Below, piece after piece: positions 6,801 to 14,087 of a DNA stretch of 25,014 nt. The position numbers were made by a program, and so were the translations under genes. Below the pieces are notes generated by a model, which ran no database searches, was not told the origin of the DNA, and saw only the letters and a list, made by a program, of their open reading frames with translations. The stretch is from an archaeon (lineage in GTDB: Archaea; Asgardarchaeota; Hermodarchaeia; Hermodarchaeales; Hermodarchaeaceae). The DNA is taken from assembly GCA_016550415.1 (NCBI GenBank), contig JABXGU010000198.1, forward strand, positions 1 through 25,014, written 5' to 3'. Position 1 is the first letter of the stretch; each line of letters starts with the position of its first letter.

Positions 6801-7544
6801 CTAATCATCATCCTTCCGGATGCGAACACGTTCAGCTATGGCATGACTCAAAGCAAATTGAGCAGTACCAACTTCTACAAGAAACGTGTCGCCTAATGAC
6901 GAAACCTGAATTACACGAATTAGTACCCCTGGCAGCATTCCCATTGATGCAATCATCCGCAATAATTCAGGACTTTCCTCACTCACACAATCGATTACTG
7001 CTTCTTCACCCTCATCTAAATCTGCTAGCGACTCTTGGGGAATTGCTTCTAACGAACCATTTGCACTGGGAATAGGGTTCCCATGTGGACAAGTGAGAGG
7101 AACATCAAGCCGCTCAAGAACACGTTCACACAACTCAGGTGTCAATAAATGCTCCCATTCACATGCAATCTCGTGAGCCTTCTCCCAACTTACACCAAGC
7201 ATATCAACCAGCAACCGTTCAGCTATTCTATGACGCCGCAAGACGTCCATAGCTAATCGGCGACCTTTTCCTGTTAAGCACACTCCGCGGCTCTTTGCAT
7301 ATTTCAGGTAACCCTTTGATGATAATTTCTGAACCATTTGGGTAACACTTGCAGGGGCTACACCTAACATTTCAGCTAGTTCGCCAGTCTTAGCAAATTC
7401 ACCAGACTTTATTGAGAGTAGTCTTAGAACTGCTTCGAGGTACTCTTCGATACTAGAGCTAGATAGCTCTGACTTTCGTTTAGAATCAGCACTTTCACGT
7501 TTCTGATGAGAAGCAGCTCTTTGCTGTTGTGTTAAAGGCACCAT
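6801..7544 (-). CDS. DtxR/IdeR-type iron-dependent repressor with C-terminal FeoA-like domain
   Basis: From ATG 7544 the product has 247 residues. A Ser/Gln/Lys-rich tail (about 1-30) precedes a winged helix (about 32-95; recognition region APASVTQMVQKLSSKGYLKY). The dimerisation and metal domain follows, then an SH3/FeoA-type domain (about 175-245). The metal ligands of DtxR can be matched: AHEIACEWEH (about 123-132) gives the His, Cys, Glu and His of DtxR H98, C102, E105 and H106, and H105/E109 match H79/E83. The Cys points to Fe(II) rather than Mn(II), since MntR has Glu there. DtxR Met10 is replaced by Glu (SIEEYLEAV). It is the first gene of the feo operon and probably autoregulated through the operator at 7555-7615. 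GTG 7565 is a less likely start because it lies inside that operator. Confidence 0.9.
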   Translation of the reverse strand: MVPLTQQQRAASHQKRESADSKRKSELSSSSIEEYLEAVLRLLSIKSGEFAKTGELAEMLGVAPASVTQMVQKLSSKGYLKYAKSRGVCLTGKGRRLAMDVLRRHRIAERLLVDMLGVSWEKAHEIACEWEHLLTPELCERVLERLDVPLTCPHGNPIPSANGSLEAIPQESLADLDEGEEAVIDCVSEESPELLRMIASMGMLPGVLIRVIQVSSLGDTFLVEVGTAQFALSHAIAERVRIRKDDD

Positions 7545-7554
7545 AGAGAAAGGA

Positions 7555-7570
7555 TTTAGGCACACCTAAA
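7555..7570. promoter_or_regulatory. Putative DtxR-type operator, proximal palindrome
   Basis: TTTAGGCACACCTAAA is a perfect 6-4-6 inverted repeat lying between the TATA element and the regulator ATG at 7544. TTAGG/CCTAA half-sites are characteristic of DtxR/IdeR operators. Binding here would block initiation, consistent with repression by iron-loaded regulator. Confidence 0.65.
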
Positions 7571-7578
7571 TATAAATA
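7568..7578 (-). promoter_or_regulatory. TATA box of the dtxR-feoB operon
   Basis: The minus strand reads TATTTATATTT here, close to the archaeal TATA consensus. Typical archaeal spacing would put the transcript start near 7548, almost at ATG 7544. The mRNA may therefore be leaderless or have a very short leader. Confidence 0.6.
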
Positions 7579-7582
7579 TTGT

Positions 7583-7615
7583 GTTGCCTAAAAATATTCC
7601 TCAGAATAAGGCAAC
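7583..7615. promoter_or_regulatory. Distal operator-like palindrome upstream of the dtxR-feoB promoter
   Basis: GTTGCCT (7583-7589) and AGGCAAC (7609-7615) are inverted, with an inner inverted pair TATTC/GAATA (7595-7599, 7604-7608). The half-site TGCCTAAA (7585-7592) is also the exact reverse complement of TTTAGGCA at 7555-7562. This arrangement could allow two regulator dimers to flank the TATA box. A role as transcript terminator for either neighbour is possible but lacks a T-tract. Confidence 0.5.
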
Positions 7616-7647
7616 ATAAGTTCAAGTGAAGATTAAAATTAAGAAAT

Positions 7648-8556
7648 CTAGACTAAACCAAGCACTTGTGCGCCCATAAGGAAGTATAGAACACGAGGTG
7701 CTTCAGCACCCCATCGCTTTGCCACTTCCTTAACCTTTTCTCGATTGGCAGGTTCACCTCGAAGATATAGGTTGGAGATCAAGTTTCGAATGACTAGATC
7801 ACCATAAGGGAAAATGTCTAATTGGCGTAATCCACTCAATACAGTCAGCTCGGCTGTCCACAGACCTATACCATGCAATGACACTAATTCCTTAATGATC
7901 TCTTCAGGTTTTTTCTTACCCAGGGCATCAAGGTTCAACTGGCCCGAATTAATTTTTGTTAAAAGATCAGTGAGATATTCTACTTTGTATCCAATTTTGC
8001 ATTTGCTGAGCTCCCTTTCTGATACTTTTGTTAGGTGTTCTGGCTTTGGAAAACCCCAAATGGGAAAATTACCCAATTGGCATCTAGGACCATGAGCTAG
8101 CACAAGATTTCGTACAATTTGACTAGCAAAACGATATGTCACCTGTTGCTGGATTATTGCCTTAACTAGTGCTTCAAAAAGAGTGGGTTGCGTGTAGGGA
8201 CGTAATCCTTGGAGGGGTTCAACTAGATGAGCAATGACTGGATCTTCATGAATAGCTGCTAGGACTGGTTTTGTATCTATATCCCAGCCTAATAGCCAAT
8301 TCACCTGCTCTACCAATTGGTCGCCTTCTCCGGTCCATGTTTCTGGCCATTCCACGATTAGTTTTGGTCTCATTCCTTTTCGCTTCTGGATTACCCTGAA
8401 AGGAACCTCTTCTCCATCTATTGAAATAGACCGTGCAAAACATCCTGGCATTTTCTGCTCCGGAGTCGGCTGAATATCAGGAAAAATCCAACTATCAACT
8501 GTTGCATCCATATCAAAGGGATTAGAAAGGGTGACTTGACGTCTGTGCAGTTCCAC
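7648..8556 (-). CDS. AlkA-like DNA glycosylase (HhH-GPD superfamily)
   Basis: The 302-residue product is a base-excision repair glycosylase acting on alkylated or otherwise damaged bases. The N-terminal half (about 1-100) resembles the AlkA/OGG TBP-like domain. The HhH-GPD core follows, with AIIQQQVTYRFA (about 133-144), equivalent to AlkA AIIGQQVS. The helix-hairpin-helix is LVSLHGIGLWTAELTVL (about 224-240) and the catalytic Asp lies in IFPYGDLVIR (about D253). There is no C-terminal FeS cysteine cluster, unlike EndoIII or MutY, which supports AlkA-type monofunctional activity. The start is GTG 8556 with a weak ribosome site; ATG codon 16 (8511) is the alternative. Substrate range cannot be read from sequence. 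Confidence 0.88.
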   Translation of the reverse strand: MELHRRQVTLSNPFDMDATVDSWIFPDIQPTPEQKMPGCFARSISIDGEEVPFRVIQKRKGMRPKLIVEWPETWTGEGDQLVEQVNWLLGWDIDTKPVLAAIHEDPVIAHLVEPLQGLRPYTQPTLFEALVKAIIQQQVTYRFASQIVRNLVLAHGPRCQLGNFPIWGFPKPEHLTKVSERELSKCKIGYKVEYLTDLLTKINSGQLNLDALGKKKPEEIIKELVSLHGIGLWTAELTVLSGLRQLDIFPYGDLVIRNLISNLYLRGEPANREKVKEVAKRWGAEAPRVLYFLMGAQVLGLV

Positions 8557-8801
8557 AGGATGACACGCTCATATTCTGGTGTTCACATTAACTATTTCAT
8601 CGTTTTTCATACATATAGCATCTATTTGGTAAAATCTAAACATATTGTCAGAAACGGTTGATGTCGGTTATGTAACAACTCACCACAACATTATTAGATA
8701 ACAATACCAGCCTATTTACTATTAAATCCCTAAGAGCGCATAGAACTTGCTGACTAAACCATAAAACAAGAATATTGCAAACGATCCAGAGATGAAGGGT
8801 T
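8557..8801. other. Divergent intergenic region, glycosylase / winged-helix regulator
   Basis: The 245 bases between two divergent genes must hold both promoters. On the minus strand TGCTATATGTAT near 8608-8620 is a TATA candidate for the glycosylase. On the plus strand CTATTTACTATTAAAT near 8712-8727 is a weak candidate for the regulator. No clear operator, RNA gene or repeat was seen. Confidence 0.35.
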
Positions 8802-9182
8802 ATGGAGTTGATTGGCGTTCGGGAACTTATGTCCCGCAAAAAAGTAGAAGCTAGCGATGTCATGCATTGCTTTTTGGGCCTTCGGAGCTTAGAAATCGAC
8901 GTTTATTTTTATTTACTGAAAGGAGCAGCAACTGTGAAAGAGGCCACAGAAGCATTGGGAAGGAATAGAAGCTCTGTCCAACGAGCCATTCAAAACCTGG
9001 TTCAACGAGGATTCGCAAGTCGTCGTTCCCGAACCCTTCGCAAGGGAGGCTACGTGTATGTATATGAAGGAGTAAGCCTTGCAACAGTTAAGAAATTAAT
9101 CAAGGAGTCACTCAACTCATTCTATAAACAAATCGAGAACTTCCTTGACCGACTCTGGGCAGAAACCACAGAATCAGACTAA
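8802..9182 (+). CDS. Archaeal winged-helix transcriptional regulator (TrmB/MarR-like)
   Basis: The 126-residue product carries a winged helix (about 28-90). LRSLEIDVYFYLLKG is followed by recognition-region residues NRSSVQRAIQNLVQRG and a basic wing ending in KGGYVYVYEG. The C-terminal helix (about 95-120) is amphipathic and probably forms the dimer coiled coil. This architecture is common among small archaeal TrmB/MarR-type regulators. No ligand-binding domain is attached. It lies 142 bases upstream of the CxxC membrane protein and thioredoxin genes on the same strand, so redox control of those genes is a guess. ATG 8802 is used here; ATG 8829 would still keep the whole DNA-binding domain. 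Confidence 0.8.
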   Translation: MELIGVRELMSRKKVEASDVMHCFLGLRSLEIDVYFYLLKGAATVKEATEALGRNRSSVQRAIQNLVQRGFASRRSRTLRKGGYVYVYEGVSLATVKKLIKESLNSFYKQIENFLDRLWAETTESD

Positions 9183-9271
9183 GTAAGATAGAAATAAAAT
9201 AGACTTGGGCGTTACAGAGCAGTTTTCGTGTGAAATAAGCAGTTGTGTGCTGTTGTGGCACTACCGTTACC

Positions 9272-9280
9272 TTTTTATAT
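9272..9280 (+). promoter_or_regulatory. TATA box for the membrane protein-thioredoxin operon
   Basis: TTTTTATAT in CCTTTTTATATTTCCC is a strong archaeal TATA match, 45 bases before ATG 9325. The expected transcript start is near 9300, giving a leader of about 20-25 bases that includes the AGGTG ribosome site at 9311-9315. Confidence 0.7.
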
Positions 9281-9324
9281 TTCCCAACCATAAAATGCAA
9301 CTGTTCGAGCAGGTGTTATAATAA

Positions 9325-9546
9325 ATGGCGACTATCAATTGTCCCTTCTGCACAAAAACAGGCATCCTACTAGTAACGATGGGACTTGCAACCATCCTAA
9401 TCAGTGCGATTTTAGTAATGCCTTTACTAGTCATCGTCGGACTGATCCTAGTAATGGGAGCATACATTGTTCCCTCAATGATAGGAGAACACGGGTGCAC
9501 AGACGCCACATGTAGCACCAACTCACAACAACATGGAGAGGAATAA
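9325..9546 (+). CDS. Small CxxC two-helix membrane protein
   Basis: The 73-residue product opens with a CPFC motif (C6, C9). Two closely spaced hydrophobic segments follow (about 13-31 and 33-50), then a short tail with two more cysteines (C58, C63). Four cysteines on the ends of a membrane hairpin suggest metal binding or a disulfide system. AGGTG lies 9 bases before the ATG. The thioredoxin gene starts 4 bases after its stop, so the two are translationally linked. An electron-transfer or thioredoxin-partner role is inferred only from that arrangement. Family not recognised. Confidence 0.75.
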   Translation: MATINCPFCTKTGILLVTMGLATILISAILVMPLLVIVGLILVMGAYIVPSMIGEHGCTDATCSTNSQQHGEE

Positions 9547-9550
9547 ATTC

Positions 9551-9979
9551 ATGACTGACCCCTCCGATGCTGAGCTAGAACAATTACGAAAAAAGAAACT
9601 AGAGGAATTGAAAAGAAAAATGACAACATCACAATCAACACCCAAATCTACGCCTTCAAACAAACAAGGCGTCATACACCTTACAAACCAAAATTTCGAA
9701 CAAACCATCCAAAAAGGAATCACCCTAGTAGATTTCTGGGCTGAATGGTGCATGCCCTGTCGTACTATGGGTCCAGTGATTGAGCAGCTTGCCCAGGAAT
9801 TTGCTGGACGTGTTCAAGTTGGCAAATTGAATGTTGACGAGAACATGGAGCTAGCCATGCGCTTCCAAGTCCAAGGGATACCTACCTTTGGTATTTTCAA
9901 GGATGGAAAACTTATCCAGCGGATTGTTGGCGCAGTGGGCTATCAGCCACTAAATGCAGCACTGATGAAGTTGCTCTAA
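9551..9979 (+). CDS. Thioredoxin with WCMPC active site and a charged N-terminal helix
   Basis: The 142-residue product from ATG 9551 has GAGAGG about 9 bases upstream; an in-frame ATG at 9533 lies inside the preceding gene. Residues about 5-24 ([19 protein letters not shown]) form a highly charged helix like the N-terminus of PDCD5-type proteins and of some archaeal thioredoxins. A Ser/Thr/Pro/Gln-rich linker follows. The thioredoxin fold runs from about 40 to 142, with [12 protein letters not shown] at the active site, GKLNVDEN, and the cis-Pro loop [14 protein letters not shown] replaces the usual WCGPC, which should alter redox potential. Cytosolic disulfide reductase. Confidence 0.92.
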   Translation: MTDPSDAELEQLRKKKLEELKRKMTTSQSTPKSTPSNKQGVIHLTNQNFEQTIQKGITLVDFWAEWCMPCRTMGPVIEQLAQEFAGRVQVGKLNVDENMELAMRFQVQGIPTFGIFKDGKLIQRIVGAVGYQPLNAALMKLL

Positions 9980-10263
9980 ATCCAGCTCCTATGGGTGATC
10001 GGAAAAAAGACCGGGTGGAATCAGGGTACAAGGAACCTTCGGATAAGCTCCTCTGATTCCAGATAAGAAGTGTTTCAGGGGAGCAAAATCCGAAAATGTT
10101 AAAAGACGCACTTTGGTTTTTCTGTCCTGTTGAAAATCCTTTATGGGTAAGTTGAGGTGACCCGTAGGAATATTAGCAGAACAATGAGAACTGCACTGCA
10201 TAATTATCATTCGTCTGCTGGGCCTCATCTTTGTATCTTCGGAGGCTAGAAGGTGTTCTGTCC
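9980..10263 (+). other. Structured leader / intergenic region before grpE
   Basis: These 284 bases contain no convincing gene. A hairpin is visible: GGAATCAG (10017-10024) pairs perfectly with CTGATTCC (10053-10060), extended by AGGA (10031-10034) with TCCT (10049-10052). A second short stem pairs ATGGGT with ACCCGT (about 10143-10166). AT-rich ATAATTAT near 10200-10207 may be the grpE TATA element. No CIRCE-like operator was found. It may be a 5' leader, a small RNA, or simply the heat-shock promoter region. Confidence 0.4.
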
Positions 10264-10932
10264 TTGACTCAAAAACGAAGTAAAAGAAGTGGAACTTCTA
10301 TGGGGAAATCTAAGGAGTCCACAGTTTCAAAACAAGCTTCCTCGGTCGCCAAAGAAAAGCCGCAAAAGCCAGCTGATATGTCAAAAGAGGAGCTCATGAT
10401 TGCTTTGGAAGGAGAACAAAAGCGATTGGATGATTTTCGAAGCCGACTAGCTTACTTACAGGCAGAATATGAGAATTCCCTTAAGGCAGCTGAGCGTCGT
10501 GAAGCAAGACTCATTCAACAGTCGAACCGGGATCTTGTCCTGCAACTTTTGCCTGTTTTGGATGACCTGGAACGAGCAAGAGTCATGGTACCTGTTATTG
10601 AAGTGAATAAGCCCTTCATAGAGGGGCTCAATATGGTAATCAAAGCCTTCCAAGATGTGCTTCAGGCTGTTGGGGTAAAATCCATTGAATGTCAAGGACG
10701 TACTTTCGATCCTTTGCGTCATGAAGCAATTAGCCACGAGGAAACATCAGAATATCCACCAAATATGGTCATTGAAGAATTGCGAAGGGGCTACCTTTTA
10801 AAGGGCGATTTACTCCGCCCTTCATTAGTTAAAGTTGCCCTGCCACCAGCAGAAAAAATTGCTAAAAGAAGTGGTAAGAACACTGAATCCTCTCCAAAAA
10901 GTGAGGGGGATAAAGGCGTCTCAATAAAATAA
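10264..10932 (+). CDS. grpE: GrpE nucleotide exchange factor
   Basis: The product is 222 residues from TTG 10264, which has AAGGTG about 8 bases upstream; ATG 10300 would give 210. GrpE forms a dimer that releases ADP from DnaK. A Lys/Ser-rich tail is followed by a long coiled coil, including the family signature FRSRLAYLQAEYENSLKAAERR. Then comes the core helix LLPVLDDLERA and the C-terminal beta domain with FDPLRHEAIS and LLRPSLVKVALPP. A charged tail ends the protein. It is the first gene of a grpE-dnaK-dnaJ cluster, the order also found in mesophilic methanogens that acquired this system from bacteria. Confidence 0.93.
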   Translation: MTQKRSKRSGTSMGKSKESTVSKQASSVAKEKPQKPADMSKEELMIALEGEQKRLDDFRSRLAYLQAEYENSLKAAERREARLIQQSNRDLVLQLLPVLDDLERARVMVPVIEVNKPFIEGLNMVIKAFQDVLQAVGVKSIECQGRTFDPLRHEAISHEETSEYPPNMVIEELRRGYLLKGDLLRPSLVKVALPPAEKIAKRSGKNTESSPKSEGDKGVSIK

Positions 10933-10977
10933 TGATAATAAAATAGGAAATATTTGATATAAATCGAGTTGAAGAAT

Positions 10978-12888
10978 ATGGCAAAAATCATAGGAATAGA
11001 CCTCGGAACCAGTAATTCTGCAGCAGCAGTAATGAAAGGAAATCGACCAGTAATTATTCCAAGCGCTGAGGGACCAACCGTTTCTGGGAAAGCGTTTCCC
11101 TCGTATTTTGCCATCACTGAAGATGGCCAGCGTCTTGTTGGTGAACCTGCACGAAGACAGGCGGTTAGTAATCCTACAGGAACTGTTACTGCTGTCAAAC
11201 GGAAGATGGGAACCCGAGAAAAAATCAAAATTAGAAAAGAAGTTTTCACACCAGAACAAATTTCATCCTTCATTCTGCGAAAAATTAAGAATGACAGTGA
11301 AGCGTTCTTGGGTGAAAAAGTGGAAAAAGCCGTTATTACCGTTCCAGCTTATTTTGATGATAATCAACGGCAAGCTACCAAAGACGCAGGAGAACTTGCT
11401 GGACTAGAGGTGGTTCGACTCATTAACGAACCAACAGCAGCGTCACTGGCATTTGGTATTGATAAGATGGAGAAGGAACTAAAGGTCCTTGTTTTTGACC
11501 TTGGCGGTGGAACCCTTGATGTTACTATTATGGATTTTGGTGGCGGCGTCTTTGAAGTTGTGTCCACAGCAGGTGACACGAAACTTGGCGGAACAGATAT
11601 GGACCGGCTAATTGCCGAATGGTTGGCAGACGACTTCAAAACAGACACAGGAATTGACCTACGGGAAGACCCTACTGCCTGGCAACGACTACTGGAAGCG
11701 GCTGAAAAATCAAAGATTGAGCTTTCCAACGTACTGGAATCTGAAATTAATTTACCATATCTTGCCTCAAATAAGGAGGGTCCTAAGCATCTCAAGAAGA
11801 AACTATCTCGTGCAAAGCTTGAGGATCTGGTTCGTGACATCATCAACCGATGCGATGGACCCATGCGACAAGCACTCTCAGATGCAAAATTACGCCCCAA
11901 CGATATCGATAAAATTATTCTTGTTGGCGGACCCACTCGTATGCCAGTTGTAAGCCAATATGTTGAGAAATTCATTGGCAAAAAGGCCGAGCGGGGTGTT
12001 GACCCAATGGAAGCTGTGGCGTTGGGTGCAGCAATCCAAGCAGGCGTTATCACTGGCGAAGTCAAGGACCTCCTCCTTTTGGATGTGACACCACTCTCAC
12101 TTGGTGTTGAGACCAAAGGTGGAGTCATGACCCCAATCATTGAACGTAACACAACAATCCCAGTTAAGAAAAGTGAAACCTTCACAACTGCCAGTGACAT
12201 GCAGACCGTTGTTACAGTCCATGTCCTTCAAGGAGAACGAGCAATGGCACGAGACAACATTTCCTTGGGACAGTTCAATCTCACAGGAATCCCACCAGCA
12301 CCTATGGGCATCCCACAAATTGAGGTCACCTTCGACATCGACGTCAATGGCATTATGCACGTCACTGCAAAGGACTTGGGAACAGGAAACGAACAAAAAA
12401 TCACCATAACAGCCTCCACCAAACTAAGTGACAAAGATAAAGACAAAATGATCAAAGATTCTGAACAATACGAAGAAGAAGACAAACACTACCGAGAAGA
12501 AATCGAGCAACTAAATAAAGCTGAATCCATGGTCTATACAGCCCGGAAAACATTGAAAGACTTGGGCGACAAGGTTAGTAAGGAAGACATAGAAAAAGTC
12601 GAAGAATCAGTTCAAAAACTGGAGCAAGCCATAAAAGACAAGGATTTGACCAAGGTCAAACAGGAGATGGATAATCTCACAGAAGTGCTTCAGGGTATGG
12701 GCGCTTCAGTCTATCAGCAAGTTGCTGAAGAACAAGCCCGAAGACAAGCCCAAGCCGGAGCCCCAGAAGATACTAGTACTAGACCCAAAACAAAGCGAAC
12801 TAAGAAACCAAAGGATAAAGAAGAGAAATCCGATGAAAAAGTAGTCGACGCAGACTATGAGGTCGTTGACGACGAAGAGGACAAATAG
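10978..12888 (+). CDS. dnaK: Hsp70 chaperone DnaK
   Basis: The 636-residue product is the ATP-dependent foldase of the KJE system. The nucleotide-binding domain shows [10 protein letters not shown] (5-14), [17 protein letters not shown], the phosphate-2 motif [13 protein letters not shown] (172-184) and [10 protein letters not shown]. The linker [13 protein letters not shown] (about 364-376) leads to the substrate domain and a helical lid. The tail ([15 protein letters not shown]) is acidic. The Gram-negative-type insertion near residue 80 is missing ([12 protein letters not shown]), as in Gram-positive and archaeal DnaK, which fits old transfer from bacteria. ATG 10978 gives the standard N-terminus; TTG 10969 is upstream in frame. 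Codon style changes near 12090 (see findings). Confidence 0.97.
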   Translation: MAKIIGIDLGTSNSAAAVMKGNRPVIIPSAEGPTVSGKAFPSYFAITEDGQRLVGEPARRQAVSNPTGTVTAVKRKMGTREKIKIRKEVFTPEQISSFILRKIKNDSEAFLGEKVEKAVITVPAYFDDNQRQATKDAGELAGLEVVRLINEPTAASLAFGIDKMEKELKVLVFDLGGGTLDVTIMDFGGGVFEVVSTAGDTKLGGTDMDRLIAEWLADDFKTDTGIDLREDPTAWQRLLEAAEKSKIELSNVLESEINLPYLASNKEGPKHLKKKLSRAKLEDLVRDIINRCDGPMRQALSDAKLRPNDIDKIILVGGPTRMPVVSQYVEKFIGKKAERGVDPMEAVALGAAIQAGVITGEVKDLLLLDVTPLSLGVETKGGVMTPIIERNTTIPVKKSETFTTASDMQTVVTVHVLQGERAMARDNISLGQFNLTGIPPAPMGIPQIEVTFDIDVNGIMHVTAKDLGTGNEQKITITASTKLSDKDKDKMIKDSEQYEEEDKHYREEIEQLNKAESMVYTARKTLKDLGDKVSKEDIEKVEESVQKLEQAIKDKDLTKVKQEMDNLTEVLQGMGASVYQQVAEEQARRQAQAGAPEDTSTRPKTKRTKKPKDKEEKSDEKVVDADYEVVDDEEDK

Positions 12889-12910
12889 TCGGTAAGACCG
12901 GTGACCAAGT

Positions 12911-14026
12911 GTGGGTTCAAATGGTAGCAAGCGGGACTATTATGATGTTTTAGGAGTTCCACGCAGTGCTACAGTAGATGAGATAAAACGAGCCTACCGA
13001 AAACTTGCTCTCAAGTATCATCCAGACCGCAACAAATCCCCTGATGCACCAGAAAAATTCAGGGAAATCTCAGAAGCCTACGCTGTCCTTTCTGATAAGG
13101 AAAAACGTTCAATGTATGACCGATTTGGTCATGCGGGAGTCCATGGTCGTTGGTCATCAGAGGACATCTTTGGCGGAATTAACTTTGAAGATATATTGCG
13201 AGGCTTCGGAATTAGTGGAGGATTTGGCGGTTTCAGCAGTATATTCGATTTGCTAATGGGTGGTCCAAGTTTTCGTCAAGCGACCCAAAGAACAGCAGGT
13301 ATTGATCTCCGCTTCGATATGGAAATTACTCTAAAAGAAGCGGCAAAGGGTCTTGAACAAGAAATCACCATTCCTCGCGATGAAGTCTGTTCGCACTGTA
13401 ATGGAACAGGAGGCGAGCCTGGTACTAAAATCATCTCTTGTTCGCGTTGCAAAGGAACTGGTGAATTACGCCAGATACAGCGCTCTGCTTTTGGTCAGGT
13501 AGTTAGGATTTCTACGTGCCCTTCTTGTAATGGTAGAGGTCAATCACCGGAGAAGCCTTGTAAAGAATGCCATGGGCGACACGTAGTACGTCGTGAGCGA
13601 CAACTCTTGGTGAAAGTCCCACCCGGTGTTGACACTGGAACTATGCTGCGTTTGACGGGACAGGGAGCTTCTGAAGGAGGAGGACAGCCTGGCGACCTAT
13701 ACGTTGTCATTCATGTTCGCCCTGATCCTACTTTCAAGCGCATAGATGATGATATTCTTGTTGAGGTGCCCATCTCTATTACGCAAGCAGCTCTCGGAGC
13801 GGAAATTGAAGTACCTACGCTAACAAAACGAGCAAAGTTGAAGATACCCGCAGGAACACAACCCGAGACTATTCTTCGTCTAAAGGGTGAAGGAATGCCA
13901 CGTCCACAGGGATATGGACGAGGAAACCAATTGGTCAGAATAAAAGTCGTTGTTCCAACAAAGCTTACCAAACAGCAACAAGAGCTTCTGGAAAAACTAG
14001 CAGAAGAACTAAACAAGAACAGCTGA
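12911..14026 (+). CDS. dnaJ: Type I J-protein DnaJ
   Basis: The 371-residue product delivers substrates to DnaK and stimulates its ATPase. The J domain (about 8-72) has [11 protein letters not shown] and HPD (37-39). A short Gly/Phe region includes DIFGG. The zinc region has four knuckles: CSHCNGTG (160), CSRCKGTG (177), CPSCNGRG (203) and CKECHGRH (217). The last knuckle lacks the final Gly but keeps both cysteines. The C-terminal substrate and dimer domains follow, with the family KVPPGVDTG and [12 protein letters not shown] 12911 has GGTGA 6 bases upstream, 22 bases after dnaK. It ends convergently with tldE. Confidence 0.95.
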   Translation: MGSNGSKRDYYDVLGVPRSATVDEIKRAYRKLALKYHPDRNKSPDAPEKFREISEAYAVLSDKEKRSMYDRFGHAGVHGRWSSEDIFGGINFEDILRGFGISGGFGGFSSIFDLLMGGPSFRQATQRTAGIDLRFDMEITLKEAAKGLEQEITIPRDEVCSHCNGTGGEPGTKIISCSRCKGTGELRQIQRSAFGQVVRISTCPSCNGRGQSPEKPCKECHGRHVVRRERQLLVKVPPGVDTGTMLRLTGQGASEGGGQPGDLYVVIHVRPDPTFKRIDDDILVEVPISITQAALGAEIEVPTLTKRAKLKIPAGTQPETILRLKGEGMPRPQGYGRGNQLVRIKVVVPTKLTKQQQELLEKLAEELNKNS

Positions 14027-14087
14027 TTAGAAAAACAGCTAGAAAAATTTACTATAAGATTTCAACTGAATACCAAGTAAGAGAGAT

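Noticed and set aside
9989..10228. 79-residue minus-strand frame before grpE
   Set aside because: No good ribosome site, no recognisable pattern, and it overlaps the structured leader. Treated as non-coding.
9980..10263. H/ACA or C/D guide RNA in the grpE leader
   Set aside because: AGATAA after a stem and a partial C-box-like GTGATCG were seen, but there is no two-sided pseudouridine pocket and no full C, D', C', D set.
9980..10263. CIRCE (HrcA) heat-shock operator
   Set aside because: No TTAGCACTC-N9-GAGTGCTAA match and no hrcA gene in the window.
11364..12200. 278-residue open frame antisense to dnaK
   Set aside because: Composition is Ser/Pro/Arg-rich without domain motifs, and it lies wholly opposite the well-supported dnaK frame, so it is a shadow of strong codon bias.
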